Origin: Bacteroidota bacterium
Lineage (GTDB): Bacteria > Bacteroidota > Bacteroidia > Chitinophagales > Chitinophagaceae
DNA length: 15,515 nt
Assembly: GCA_023433755.1 (NCBI GenBank)
Contig: JAEYUA010000038.1
Coordinates: forward strand, 1-15,515
Direction: 5' to 3'
In this document: one piece after another, positions 6,667 through 14,404 of the stretch
Position numbering within the stretch: the stretch's first letter is position 1
Layout of the letters: each line of letters opens with the position of its first letter
The notes under the pieces: generated by a model
Told to the model about the DNA's origin: nothing
Databases searched by the model: none
Seen by the model: the letters and a program-made list of their open reading frames with translations, nothing else
Made by a program: the position numbers and the translations under genes

Positions 6667-7254
6667 ATGAAAGCAAAATTTTCTGTTCTGATTATCTGCG
6701 TTCTTCTTGCGCAAGCCTCCTTCGCACAATTTCGGTTAGGCATCAAGGGTGGAGCCAACATCACCAAGGTGGATGGTAAGTCTTTCAGGGATGAATTCCG
6801 CTACGGTTACCACCTGGGTGGTTTTGCCGAGATAGGGCTTGGGAAAAAATGGGCGATACAGCCCGAGGTATTGTTCAACCAATACCAGACAAGGGTAGAC
6901 TCCAGCTTTGAAAATGTTTACCAGAATTCGGTGAACATCTCCAACTACCAGGATGTAAAACTCAACTACCTCTCCATTCCGCTCATGCTGAATTACAAGG
7001 TGGGCAAGGTGCTCACACTGCAGGCCGGTCCGCAGTTCGGTATCCTGATCGACCAGAGTAAAAACCTGCTGGAGAATGGTGAAGAAGCCTTCAGCGGAGG
7101 CGATTTCTCCATGGCCGGGGGCGCCGTCATCAACATCTCCAAGCTGCGCCTTACAGGACGCTATTTTGTAGGCCTCAACAATGTAAGCGATATCGACAAT
7201 CAGAACAAATGGAAGAACCAGGGATTCCAGTTGTCGCTAGGGTTTTCGTTGTAA
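6667..7254 (+). CDS. Outer-membrane beta-barrel protein (porin-family, OMP_b-brl_2 type)
   Basis: A 195-residue protein with a clear signal peptide (1-20, ending ASFAQ). The mature part opens with FRLGIKGGANITKVDG, the usual first strand of small Bacteroidota barrels. Further amphipathic strands follow: GYHLGGFAEIGL, WAIQPEVLFNQ, LNYLSIPLMLNYKV, LTLQAGPQFGILID, LRLTGRYFVGLN and the terminal FQLSLGFSL with its aromatic/aliphatic end. LNYLSIPLMLNYKVG is a hallmark of this family. The barrel is probably eight-stranded. The ligand or role is unknown, and such proteins are numerous in Bacteroidota. The gene is flanked by a 135-bp spacer upstream and a strong terminator downstream, so it is probably monocistronic. 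No convincing promoter was found; TAATCTTG at 6626-6633 is one mismatch from the -7 consensus but lacks a spaced TTG. Confidence 0.88.
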   Translation: MKAKFSVLIICVLLAQASFAQFRLGIKGGANITKVDGKSFRDEFRYGYHLGGFAEIGLGKKWAIQPEVLFNQYQTRVDSSFENVYQNSVNISNYQDVKLNYLSIPLMLNYKVGKVLTLQAGPQFGILIDQSKNLLENGEEAFSGGDFSMAGGAVINISKLRLTGRYFVGLNNVSDIDNQNKWKNQGFQLSLGFSL

Positions 7255-7269
7255 GCTTCAAGCTACAAG
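7253..7269. repeat. Left CTTGNNG heptamer pair (inverted orientation)
   Basis: Read on the minus strand, this is CTTGTAG then CTTGAAG then CTT. It begins within the TAA stop codon of the beta-barrel gene. Positions 7253-7269 match the reverse complement of 7382-7398 at 15 of 17 bases, so the two arrays form an inverted pair around the terminator. Confidence 0.8.
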
Positions 7270-7291
7270 ACCTATAGAACATAAAATCATT

Positions 7292-7322
7292 AAGCCAATC
7301 CATATGGGTTGGCTTTTTAATT
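7292..7322 (+). terminator. Intrinsic terminator after the beta-barrel gene
   Basis: AAGCCAATCC (7292-7301), loop ATAT, GGGTTGGCTT (7306-7315), then TTTAATT. The 10-bp stem contains one G-U wobble and ends in a short T run, 37 bp after the stop codon. The stem is also stable on the opposite strand, but there the A-rich side gives a weaker tail. Confidence 0.85.
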
Positions 7323-7381
7323 AGCAGAATACTACCATTTTCTTTCCCTTTAATCTTTTGAAAACCTGGGTGGATCAAGAT

Positions 7382-7409
7382 CTTGCCGCTTGAAGCTTGC
7401 AGCTTGCTC
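7382..7409. repeat. Right CTTGNNG heptamer array
   Basis: Four 7-bp units in perfect phase: CTTGCCG (7382), CTTGAAG (7389), CTTGCAG (7396) and CTTGCTC (7403-7409). The unit differs from the array around the IVP gene, but the period is the same. The third unit carries the TTG that fits the -33 position of the lon promoter. Confidence 0.8.
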
Positions 7410-7425
7410 CTTCTCCCTACCTTTG
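7397..7425 (+). promoter_or_regulatory. Bacteroidota-type promoter of lon
   Basis: TTG at 7397-7399, an 18-bp spacer, and TACCTTTG at 7418-7425 fit the Bacteroidota sigma-A pattern (TTG, about 17-20 bp, TAnnTTTG). Transcription would begin about 7 bases downstream, giving a leader of roughly 45 nt before the ATG at 7476. The -33 TTG is part of the heptamer array. Confidence 0.6.
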
Positions 7426-7475
7426 CCCGTTCAAACCAGAGAAGAGTGAATTTTAATTTGAAGCCAGAAGAGGAA

Positions 7476-9845
7476 ATGGATTTTATTCCCATCATTCCTT
7501 TGAATGAAACAGATGCAGAGTCCAATGAAAAGATTGATATTCCACCGGACATAGCCTTGTTACCCCTCCGTAATACCGTGCTCTTCCCCGGGGTGGTATT
7601 GCCGATAACGGTGGGAAGGGATAAAAGCATAAAGGCGGTTAACGATTCCTACAAGGCCAATAAGCTGATTGGCGTGGTGGCTCAGAAAGACAGCGCTGTG
7701 GAAGATCCTGTGTCAGCAGACCTGGAGAACATTGGCACGGTTGCCAAGATCGTGAAGCAGATCAAGATGCCTGATGGCGGCACTACCATCATCATCCAGG
7801 GTAAGAACCGTTTTTCCATTGATGAGATGATCTCTGAAGATCCTTATTTCCGCGCAAAAATTTCGGTGGTGCCTGAAGGCGACATTCCTAAGGATCCGGA
7901 TTTTGAAGCCTATGTTTCCAATATAAAAGACCTGGCAACAGAGATCATCCAGCTTTCTCCAAATATTCCGGCGGAAGCTTCCGTCATCCTGAAAAATATT
8001 GAGAACCCATCCTTCCTCATTCATTTTGTATCGAGCAACCTCACCATTGATATCAGGGAGAAACAAAAGCTGCTTGAAATAGATAATATCCGCGAGCGGG
8101 CCGACCTGCTAATGCAGTTTCTTCAAAAAGAACTGCAATTCGCCGAACTAAAAAATAAAGTAACTAATAAAACCAGGGCCGAGATTGATAAGCAGCAGCG
8201 TGAATATTTTTTACAACAGCAGCTTAAAAGCATCAAGGAAGAACTGGGTGGTGATCCCAATGAAAGGGAGATAAAGGAATTGCAGAAGCGGGCCGAAACA
8301 AAAAAATGGCCTGAGGCTACAAGAGAAGCTTTCAAAAAAGGAATTGAGAAACTGGAGCGCATGCATCCCAGCACGCCGGACTATTCGGTAGTGTACAATC
8401 ACCTCGACCTGATCCTTGACCTTCCCTGGGAAGATTATACAGAAGACCATTATGATCTTGAAAGAGCCCGGCAGATCCTCGATGAGGATCACTATGGCAT
8501 GCATAAGATCAAGGAAAGAATTCTTGAATACCTGGCCGTATTGAAACTGAAGGGTGATATGAAAAGCCCCATCCTTTGTTTTTATGGTCCCCCCGGTATT
8601 GGTAAAACATCTTTGGGCCGTAGCATTGCCAGCGCCATTGGCCGCAAATATGTAAGACTCAGCCTGGGCGGTCTTCATGATGAAAGTGAAGTACGCGGGC
8701 ACCGCAAAACCTATATTGGTGCCATGCCCGGAAGGATTGTGCAGAATATCCGCAAGGTCAAATCATCCAACCCGGTAATGATCCTTGATGAGATAGACAA
8801 AGTGGGAGCAGATTTCAGGGGCGATCCCAGCAGCGCATTACTAGAAGTGCTTGACCCGGAACAGAATCATTCTTTCTACGATAATTACCTGGAACTGGAA
8901 TACGACCTAAGCAAGGTATTGTTCATTGCTACGGCCAATAACCTGCAGACCATCCAGCCCGCACTGCGCGACAGGCTGGAGATCATTGAGCTCAGTGGAT
9001 ATGCCGTGGAAGAAAAGATAGAGATCGCCAAGCGCCATCTTATTCCTAAACAAAAAGAAGCACATGGTCTCAAATCAAGCAATTTCAAGATCTCGGATAA
9101 ATTACTGGAGAAAGTAATCCAGGATTATACCCGTGAAAGCGGTGTGAGGGAACTGGACCGCCACCTGGCTGCCATCATGCGTTTCCAGGCCAAACAACTG
9201 GCCATGAAAGGAAAGCTGAAGGCAAGTCTCGGTACGGAAGACATTGAAAAGATCCTCGGCCGTTCCCGGTATAATAACGAGATGTATAAATCAGCTACCA
9301 TTCCCGGTGTGGCAGTAGGGCTGGCCTATACCTACGCGGGTGGTGATATTCTCTTCATTGAAGCCTCGCTCAGTGATGGCAAACATGAATTAAGGCTGAC
9401 AGGTAACCTCGGTAATGTGATGAAGGAAAGCGCATCCACTGCTTTATCTTATCTCAGCGCCAATGCAAAAAAGCTGGGTGTTGATCCGGCAATGATCGAT
9501 AAAAAAGCCGTGCATATTCATGTGCCGGAAGGAGCCGTTCCAAAGGACGGACCGAGCGCGGGCATCACCATGCTCACCGCACTGGCATCTGCCTACACCA
9601 ATAAAAAGATCAAACCTTACCTGGGCATGACGGGTGAGATCACCTTACGCGGGCAGGTGTTGCCGGTTGGCGGTATTAAGGAAAAAGTGCTGGCAGCGAA
9701 GCGTGCAGGTCTGAAAGAGATCATCATGTGCTGGCAGAACCAGAGGGATGTGGAGGAGATCAACCCGGACTATATCAAAGGTCTCAGTTTTCATTATGTG
9801 AAGACGATGGCACAGGTGATTGATATTGCTTTGCAGGATGGATAA
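7476..9845 (+). CDS. lon: ATP-dependent protease Lon (LonA)
   Basis: This cytoplasmic hexameric AAA+ serine protease degrades misfolded and regulatory proteins. It has 789 residues from the ATG at 7476, preceded by AGAGGA. The open frame extends upstream to a TTG at 7383, but that TTG lies in the heptamer array ahead of the promoter and is not a start. The N-terminal LonB-type substrate domain begins LPLRNTVLFPGVVLPITVGR. A coiled-coil segment follows (QQREYFLQQQLKSIKEELGG). The ATPase domain has Walker A GPPGIGKT (371-378), Walker B ILDEID (436-441) and the RDRLEIIE arginine-finger region. The protease domain has catalytic Ser694 in PKDGPSAGIT and Lys737 in GGIKEKVLAA, 43 residues apart as in E. 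coli Lon. All catalytic residues are present. The gene is followed 33 bp later by porQ, probably on the same transcript. Confidence 0.98.
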   Translation: MDFIPIIPLNETDAESNEKIDIPPDIALLPLRNTVLFPGVVLPITVGRDKSIKAVNDSYKANKLIGVVAQKDSAVEDPVSADLENIGTVAKIVKQIKMPDGGTTIIIQGKNRFSIDEMISEDPYFRAKISVVPEGDIPKDPDFEAYVSNIKDLATEIIQLSPNIPAEASVILKNIENPSFLIHFVSSNLTIDIREKQKLLEIDNIRERADLLMQFLQKELQFAELKNKVTNKTRAEIDKQQREYFLQQQLKSIKEELGGDPNEREIKELQKRAETKKWPEATREAFKKGIEKLERMHPSTPDYSVVYNHLDLILDLPWEDYTEDHYDLERARQILDEDHYGMHKIKERILEYLAVLKLKGDMKSPILCFYGPPGIGKTSLGRSIASAIGRKYVRLSLGGLHDESEVRGHRKTYIGAMPGRIVQNIRKVKSSNPVMILDEIDKVGADFRGDPSSALLEVLDPEQNHSFYDNYLELEYDLSKVLFIATANNLQTIQPALRDRLEIIELSGYAVEEKIEIAKRHLIPKQKEAHGLKSSNFKISDKLLEKVIQDYTRESGVRELDRHLAAIMRFQAKQLAMKGKLKASLGTEDIEKILGRSRYNNEMYKSATIPGVAVGLAYTYAGGDILFIEASLSDGKHELRLTGNLGNVMKESASTALSYLSANAKKLGVDPAMIDKKAVHIHVPEGAVPKDGPSAGITMLTALASAYTNKKIKPYLGMTGEITLRGQVLPVGGIKEKVLAAKRAGLKEIIMCWQNQRDVEEINPDYIKGLSFHYVKTMAQVIDIALQDG

Positions 9846-9878
9846 CGAAGGCTATTTTTACTGACATCAACACGTGCG

Positions 9879-10910
9879 GTGCGAATCAGTTTCCTGTTCA
9901 TAATACTCCTTTCATTTATTTGCTGTCAAAGCCAGACGCTTGGAGGCAATGCCGCTTTTTCTTTTCTGAAACTGCCTGCAACGCCTATGCTGACTGCTGC
10001 GGGAGGAGTGAATGTTTCTTACAGGACCAATGATGTGGGACTGGCAGCCAACAATCCTGCTTTACTCAGGCCAGCACTGCACCACCATCTTAATCTTTCC
10101 TTCAACGGCATGCCCGGTTCCATCAAAGCCTATGGGCTAACGGGTGCCCACTATTTTGAAGAATCAGAAACAGTGTTCGGAGGCCAGGTCTTTTTCGTGG
10201 ATTATGGAAGCATTCCCCAGGCTGATGCTTCAGGAATTACCAGTGGCGATTTTCGTCCCGTGGATTTCGTGGTGCAGGCTTCGGCAGCGAAGCAGTATAT
10301 GGACAAATGGCATTATGGCGGTACTTTCAAATTCATTCATTCTGCTTACGGACAATTCCGTTCATCAGCCATAGCCATTGATGCAGGATTGCATTATGAG
10401 GATAGCAGCAAGCTGTTTTATGCAGGACTGGTAGCAAAGAATATGGGCATCCAGTTAACCACCTATGCCGGGGAAAGAGAGGACATGCCTTTTGAATTGC
10501 AGGCAGGCATTACCAAAAAATTGGAGCGGGCCCCTTTCGGTTTTTCCTTCACCGCCCAGCAACTGCACCGATTCAATACGCTGTATAATGATACGCTCTT
10601 CAACAATGAGAATGACACGAGGATCAAAACAGGATTCTTCAATAAACTTTTCAATCATTTTGTAGTGGCCTCGCATATCTATATCGGCAATCACCTGGAA
10701 GCTACAGTTGGATACAATCACCTGAGAAGGTCAGAGCTGAATGCAGGAGCCACAGGAAACGGGCTTAATGGATTTTCCATGGGTATCAGGGCACAGTTCC
10801 TGAAACTCCAGGTGCTCTATGCCAGGTCACATTACCAGCGAAATGTATCTTACAACCAGTTGGGAATAACGCTTCATATGAACCGTTTTTTTGGAACGGG
10901 ATCACTTTAA
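9879..10910 (+). CDS. porQ: Type IX secretion system protein PorQ
   Basis: A 343-residue outer-membrane protein starting at GTG 9879; no ATG is available upstream after the lon stop, and the residues from this GTG form a proper signal peptide (RISFLFIILLSFICCQSQ). The mature N-terminus reads GGNAAFSFLKLPATPMLTAA, then GGVNVSYRTNDVGLAANNPA, the PorQ/PorV (FadL-like barrel) opening in which a lumen-plugging N-terminus precedes many beta-strands. The remaining sequence is alternating barrel strands ending ITLHMNRFF. In Porphyromonas and Flavobacterium, PorQ belongs to the cell-surface attachment complex with PorU, PorV and PorZ, which processes and anchors proteins exported by the T9SS. This is the only T9SS gene in the window. 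It lies 33 bp after lon and ends in a 4-bp convergent overlap with the deacetylase gene. Confidence 0.87.
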   Translation: MRISFLFIILLSFICCQSQTLGGNAAFSFLKLPATPMLTAAGGVNVSYRTNDVGLAANNPALLRPALHHHLNLSFNGMPGSIKAYGLTGAHYFEESETVFGGQVFFVDYGSIPQADASGITSGDFRPVDFVVQASAAKQYMDKWHYGGTFKFIHSAYGQFRSSAIAIDAGLHYEDSSKLFYAGLVAKNMGIQLTTYAGEREDMPFELQAGITKKLERAPFGFSFTAQQLHRFNTLYNDTLFNNENDTRIKTGFFNKLFNHFVVASHIYIGNHLEATVGYNHLRRSELNAGATGNGLNGFSMGIRAQFLKLQVLYARSHYQRNVSYNQLGITLHMNRFFGTGSL

Positions 10911-11533
10911 CTGAACATGCGGTAGATCTCGAAGGCTTCTGCGAGTGGAGCATTGGCCTGGAGTCCGCGTACCACGGCAAGAGAACGGGTAAAGTCCTCA
11001 CTCATATATTTCCGGTGAGCCTGCGACCTGTACTCTGCTAATGCTTTTTGTTTGCTTGCCAGGTGCTGTTCAGAAATCTTTTCAAAATAATTGGGCTGGA
11101 ACCTGAAATTATTCCAGGGCAGTTCATAACCCAGCACATTTGAGTTTTTAAAAGCCCGCAATCCCTCGGCGAAAATCACCTGGTGGTCCTGGTGCACATC
11201 ATGTTCGGCCGGGAGAAAAACGGTTTCGGGGGAAAGTTCATGGTTCAGTTTAATCAAAGCTTCAAGGATCTCTTGGCGGTGAAATAACAGTTTTCTCACT
11301 TCAAAATCATGGAATCTTACTTCCTGTATGCCCAGGGCTTTTGTGGCGGCACGGCATTCTGTTGCGAGAGTATCACACGGGTGGTCTTTGGGAAGCGATT
11401 GCGAACAGGTGGAAAAAGCGAGGTAGGTTACTTTTTTTCCTTCCGAGATGTATTTGGCAATAGATGCGCCGCAACCCAGTTCACCATCATCGGTGTGCGG
11501 GGCTAGTATCAGGATGTTATTTGTGTTGAGCAT
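10907..11533 (-). CDS. PIG-L/LmbE family zinc deacetylase
   Basis: A 208-residue protein of the PIG-L fold, which removes N-acetyl groups from amino sugars. The metal-binding start is APHTDDGELGCG (11-22; His13, Asp15, Asp16), followed by the conserved SIAKYISEGKKVTYLAFSTC strand-helix. The second metal block is PAEHDVHQDHQ (108-118), with His114 and His117. The first block has Thr where most relatives have Pro or Ala (HPDD/HADD). The family includes GlcNAc-PI deacetylase, mycothiol and bacillithiol enzymes, and LPS/antibiotic sugar deacetylases. The lack of typical BshB1 segments and the company of envelope-type genes favour a glycan or lipid-linked sugar substrate. It starts 44 bp after the sulfatase-fold gene and is probably the last gene of that operon. 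Confidence 0.88.
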   Translation of the reverse strand: MLNTNNILILAPHTDDGELGCGASIAKYISEGKKVTYLAFSTCSQSLPKDHPCDTLATECRAATKALGIQEVRFHDFEVRKLLFHRQEILEALIKLNHELSPETVFLPAEHDVHQDHQVIFAEGLRAFKNSNVLGYELPWNNFRFQPNYFEKISEQHLASKQKALAEYRSQAHRKYMSEDFTRSLAVVRGLQANAPLAEAFEIYRMFS

Positions 11534-11577
11534 TGTGAGTGAATAAAATTAAAGGAAAGGAAATGAACGGCAAGTGA

Positions 11578-13044
11578 TCAGTCAACCAGTAAACTCATTG
11601 AATCTTTGAGCATGGGCATTTTTTGTCCGAACTGGCTATTCAGGATGGTCCTGAACTGGTTCACATTGGTCATGCCTTCATAAAAACCAGAATAGTCCCT
11701 GTTGGGAAGCAGCACACTGTTGAAGTTCATAAAATGATAGGAGGGATCATAACCCTTGCTGTATTGGCGGAAACCATGATCGCTCATGAAAATAATGAGA
11801 GGTGGTTGTTTGGAGTTTCTGATGATCAGGTCAATCATCTCCAGGAATTTTTTGTTGGAATAATGCAGGTATTCGATGTAAGCTTCCCTGTTATGATTGT
11901 TCTCATCTTTCAACAAAAAATCAAGAGGCATCGGTTTGCCATTGCGGTCAAAATAATAAGGATAATGAGGCATGAGCAGGTGGGTGTACACCAACTTTGG
12001 CCTGTTGCTCTCTGATTTAGCGATAAGCGCCAGGTTTTCAATGATTCTTTCATTGGACTCCTGCTGGTAATAAGTGATGCGTTTGATCTCTGATTTTATT
12101 TTGAATCTGGTAACCAGGTTAAAACGTATATCGCGGTTGAATCTTGAAAGAAAAGTTTGGGAGTTAATGAGCTTGGTGCCCATCAGGATGAGGTTCTGCG
12201 GGTTACGCGTGGGGATATCATTCACATGAAAAATGGAGTTGTTTTTTATGTCGTAATCATGAATGCTGAAAAAATTCCAGACAGGATTGCGGTTGATCAG
12301 GTCAAAACAGGTATTCATATCTGACCGGCTCCTGTTCCTGCCTTCAATGTTGGTTAGATAATCCATCCTGAGCATAGAAGCAATAGAGAAGGGCGTGAAA
12401 TTGTAGTTGCTGCGCGGTTCCGGTAGGATATAAAATCCTCTTTTCTTTAATTCATTAACAAACGGCGTATTATCAAAACCAAATTCTTCTTTAAGTTGAC
12501 GGATGCCTGCATATTCGTCTGCTACAATCAGGTAAACATCGGGTTTTGAACAACTGTCACATTTTTGAAGACCCATATCCAGGGGAACGGCTTCTAATTC
12601 CCTGGATGCGGCCCCGAATAAATTCACGATTTCTATAATCGCAAAAATGATGAAAAGCAGGTTCAGGTATTGTATGATCTTTGAAAATTCTGATTTTGAT
12701 CTTTTGATGAAAATGGCTGCGGTAACAAAAAATATTACAGTAAAAGGAAGGATGAATACATATTTAACCAGGAAGGTATTGCCTGCTATACTTTTAGCTG
12801 CATCATGAAACACCCCGAAGAACAGGTAATAGCTAATCAAAAGAAAAACGTAAAATGCAGCCTTGTTCTGATGCCTGAAATATAACCTGAACAAATACTC
12901 AAGAACCGTAGCTGTTATGGTAATTTTTAAAAGCAACCAGGCTACGTCTCCAATTTTGGCAGAAGCGTAATTCTCCACAGACCCGTGCAAAACGAAAAAA
13001 AACGGTACCAGGAAATGTAAATAACTCTCCTTGAACTTATTCAT
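11578..13044 (-). CDS. Membrane-anchored sulfatase/phosphotransferase-fold enzyme
   Basis: A 488-residue protein. Residues 1-145 hold about four to five membrane helices (around 10-20, 33-52, 62-80, 92-114 and 125-143). The rest would form a periplasmic alkaline-phosphatase-fold domain. Catalytic features visible are PDVYLIVADEYAG (168-180; Asp176, Glu177), a candidate nucleophile Thr217 in NYNFTPFSIASML, THLLMPHYPYYFDRNGK (His360), and FMSDHGFR (Asp422, His423). No sulfatase Cys-x-Pro-x-Arg motif is present. A Thr nucleophile with membrane helices resembles phosphoglycerol, phosphoethanolamine or LTA-synthase-type transferases, so transfer of a phospho-group from lipid to an envelope glycan is more likely than sulfate hydrolysis. 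This is inference. A CDSC motif (162-165) follows the membrane segment. The start ATG overlaps the methyltransferase stop by 8 bp. Confidence 0.82.
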   Translation of the reverse strand: MNKFKESYLHFLVPFFFVLHGSVENYASAKIGDVAWLLLKITITATVLEYLFRLYFRHQNKAAFYVFLLISYYLFFGVFHDAAKSIAGNTFLVKYVFILPFTVIFFVTAAIFIKRSKSEFSKIIQYLNLLFIIFAIIEIVNLFGAASRELEAVPLDMGLQKCDSCSKPDVYLIVADEYAGIRQLKEEFGFDNTPFVNELKKRGFYILPEPRSNYNFTPFSIASMLRMDYLTNIEGRNRSRSDMNTCFDLINRNPVWNFFSIHDYDIKNNSIFHVNDIPTRNPQNLILMGTKLINSQTFLSRFNRDIRFNLVTRFKIKSEIKRITYYQQESNERIIENLALIAKSESNRPKLVYTHLLMPHYPYYFDRNGKPMPLDFLLKDENNHNREAYIEYLHYSNKKFLEMIDLIIRNSKQPPLIIFMSDHGFRQYSKGYDPSYHFMNFNSVLLPNRDYSGFYEGMTNVNQFRTILNSQFGQKMPMLKDSMSLLVD

Positions 13045-14404
13045 GCACTTTCATTAAATAGAGGGTTCTTTCAGATCCTTCAATTTTTTCCTGCTTCACA
13101 ATGGTGAAATATTTTTCAAAGGCTCCTGTAAATGCCTCTTTTGTATAATCTTTATAAATACCAGGTTTTTGGCTGAGCATCAACTGCAGTTTCTCATCTT
13201 CCTTTGGTATAAACTCAATCAGCAGGTAATGGCCCATGCTTTTGAAAAATTCAGCCACCTGTACAAAAGAAATATTTTTTCCTACCACCAGGTGGTGTAC
13301 CAGGGCCAGGGCCATCACCAGGTCAACTTTGATCCTTCCGGAAAAACTTTCCCTCTCCTTATTGTTCACACCAATGGCTGGAGAAGGATGGGAGAGGTCC
13401 ATCACAAGGGGAAGGATATTTTTTCTATTTTCTTTTTTGACAAACTGGTACAACCTGTTGATGGAATAATGATCCATATCAGCACTCACTACACTGTGGT
13501 CACCACCGGCAGCAAGCAGTGTAAAATTACCTTCATTGGCGCCTGCATCAAAAATGGTTTTGGCACCTGACTCCGAAAGCCAGTCCTGCACCAGCAGTGT
13601 TTTATGTTTGATATATGCCTCCCGCTGTAATGCTTCATCATAATACCCTGACCATACACCCGAACCTGAATCAAATCGGAATGAGCGGATACTTTCCTCC
13701 AGGCTGCGGAGGAGATCCAGCATTTTTTTCCTGGAAAAGGATCCTGCTGTTTCATTTCCCGGCTTTTTTGCTGAAACCTTCGCATGAAGATGAAGGTTCA
13801 GGTATACATGCAAATTCAACCGGCTTTTAAATGGCAGCATGCGTGAAGCAAGTGCCAATGGCAAGCCATCTGGATAGCCAAGCAATAATGGCTGCAGGGG
13901 AACCTGCAGGTAATGCATCAAAGCCAGTGGCGCGTAAAAATGTTCGCAGAACTGGCGGTAAGCGATCCAGGGCCTGCTTTCATCATATCTTTCAAAGGAA
14001 AGACTATCGATGAACTGCATTTTTCCTTCATGCCATTGCAGGTTATAAGCAGAGGCGTCTTTGAGCATCATGCCATGGTTCATTGCCACTCTGGCCAGTT
14101 CTAGCGTTGTAAGCGCCGCGTCCTTCAGCATGTCAAAACACCATTCATAAGGATAGCTGATGTATTTCACTATATCAGGCTGCAGGGTGGTGAACCAATC
14201 TTTAGTGCCGGAAAGGTTTTCATTTAACTGCTGATGCGGCACCAGCAGATGATTTGAAGAGAGGTATTCGTATAATCCGCTGCTGATGAAATATTCAAAA
14301 TCATCTTTGAAAACCTGGTTCACCTGGCGGTACAATCGTCCATCCTTATAAAAAACGAATCCGGCCGGATCGCGGTAAGAAGAAGGATGGTGGCTGAAGG
14401 ACAT
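13037..14404 (-). CDS. Kinase-like domain fused to a class I SAM-dependent methyltransferase (NoeA-like)
   Basis: A 455-residue two-part protein. The C-terminal half (about 280-455) is a Rossmann methyltransferase with SAM motif I IFDAGANEGNF (284-294), an acidic residue at strand 2 (SADMD, 307-311), and DLVMALALVHHLVV (361-374) as the core strand. The N-terminal half includes the conserved SYPYEWCFDMLKDAALTTLE segment. It then has NHGMMLKDASAYNLQW (109-124), in which Asp116 and Asn121 are five apart, and FIDSLSF (131-137) with Asp133 twelve residues further. That spacing matches the catalytic loop and metal-binding aspartate of aminoglycoside/choline-kinase-like folds. It starts in a TGATG overlap with the small membrane protein and overlaps the sulfatase-fold gene by 8 bp. 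Methyltransferase is sure; the kinase resemblance is my own reading of motif spacing. Confidence 0.84.
   Translation of the reverse strand: MSFSHHPSSYRDPAGFVFYKDGRLYRQVNQVFKDDFEYFISSGLYEYLSSNHLLVPHQQLNENLSGTKDWFTTLQPDIVKYISYPYEWCFDMLKDAALTTLELARVAMNHGMMLKDASAYNLQWHEGKMQFIDSLSFERYDESRPWIAYRQFCEHFYAPLALMHYLQVPLQPLLLGYPDGLPLALASRMLPFKSRLNLHVYLNLHLHAKVSAKKPGNETAGSFSRKKMLDLLRSLEESIRSFRFDSGSGVWSGYYDEALQREAYIKHKTLLVQDWLSESGAKTIFDAGANEGNFTLLAAGGDHSVVSADMDHYSINRLYQFVKKENRKNILPLVMDLSHPSPAIGVNNKERESFSGRIKVDLVMALALVHHLVVGKNISFVQVAEFFKSMGHYLLIEFIPKEDEKLQLMLSQKPGIYKDYTKEAFTGAFEKYFTIVKQEKIEGSERTLYLMKVHE

Noticed and set aside
7383..7475. Upstream extension of Lon to a TTG start
   Set aside because: The TTG lies in the heptamer array upstream of the likely promoter; the extra 31 residues are not Lon-like, and the ATG at 7476 has AGAGGA before it.
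9871..9876. CACGTG as the core of a parS site (also 15438-15443)
   Set aside because: Flanking bases are not palindromic and do not match the TGTT…AACA arms expected of parS.
10907..11533. Assignment of the PIG-L protein as BshB1 (bacillithiol synthesis)
   Set aside because: Only the generic metal-binding blocks match; the BshB1-specific segments after strand 2 are absent.
11578..13044. True arylsulfatase
   Set aside because: No Cys/Ser-x-Pro-x-Arg sulfatase signature; the multiple N-terminal membrane helices fit phosphotransferase relatives better.
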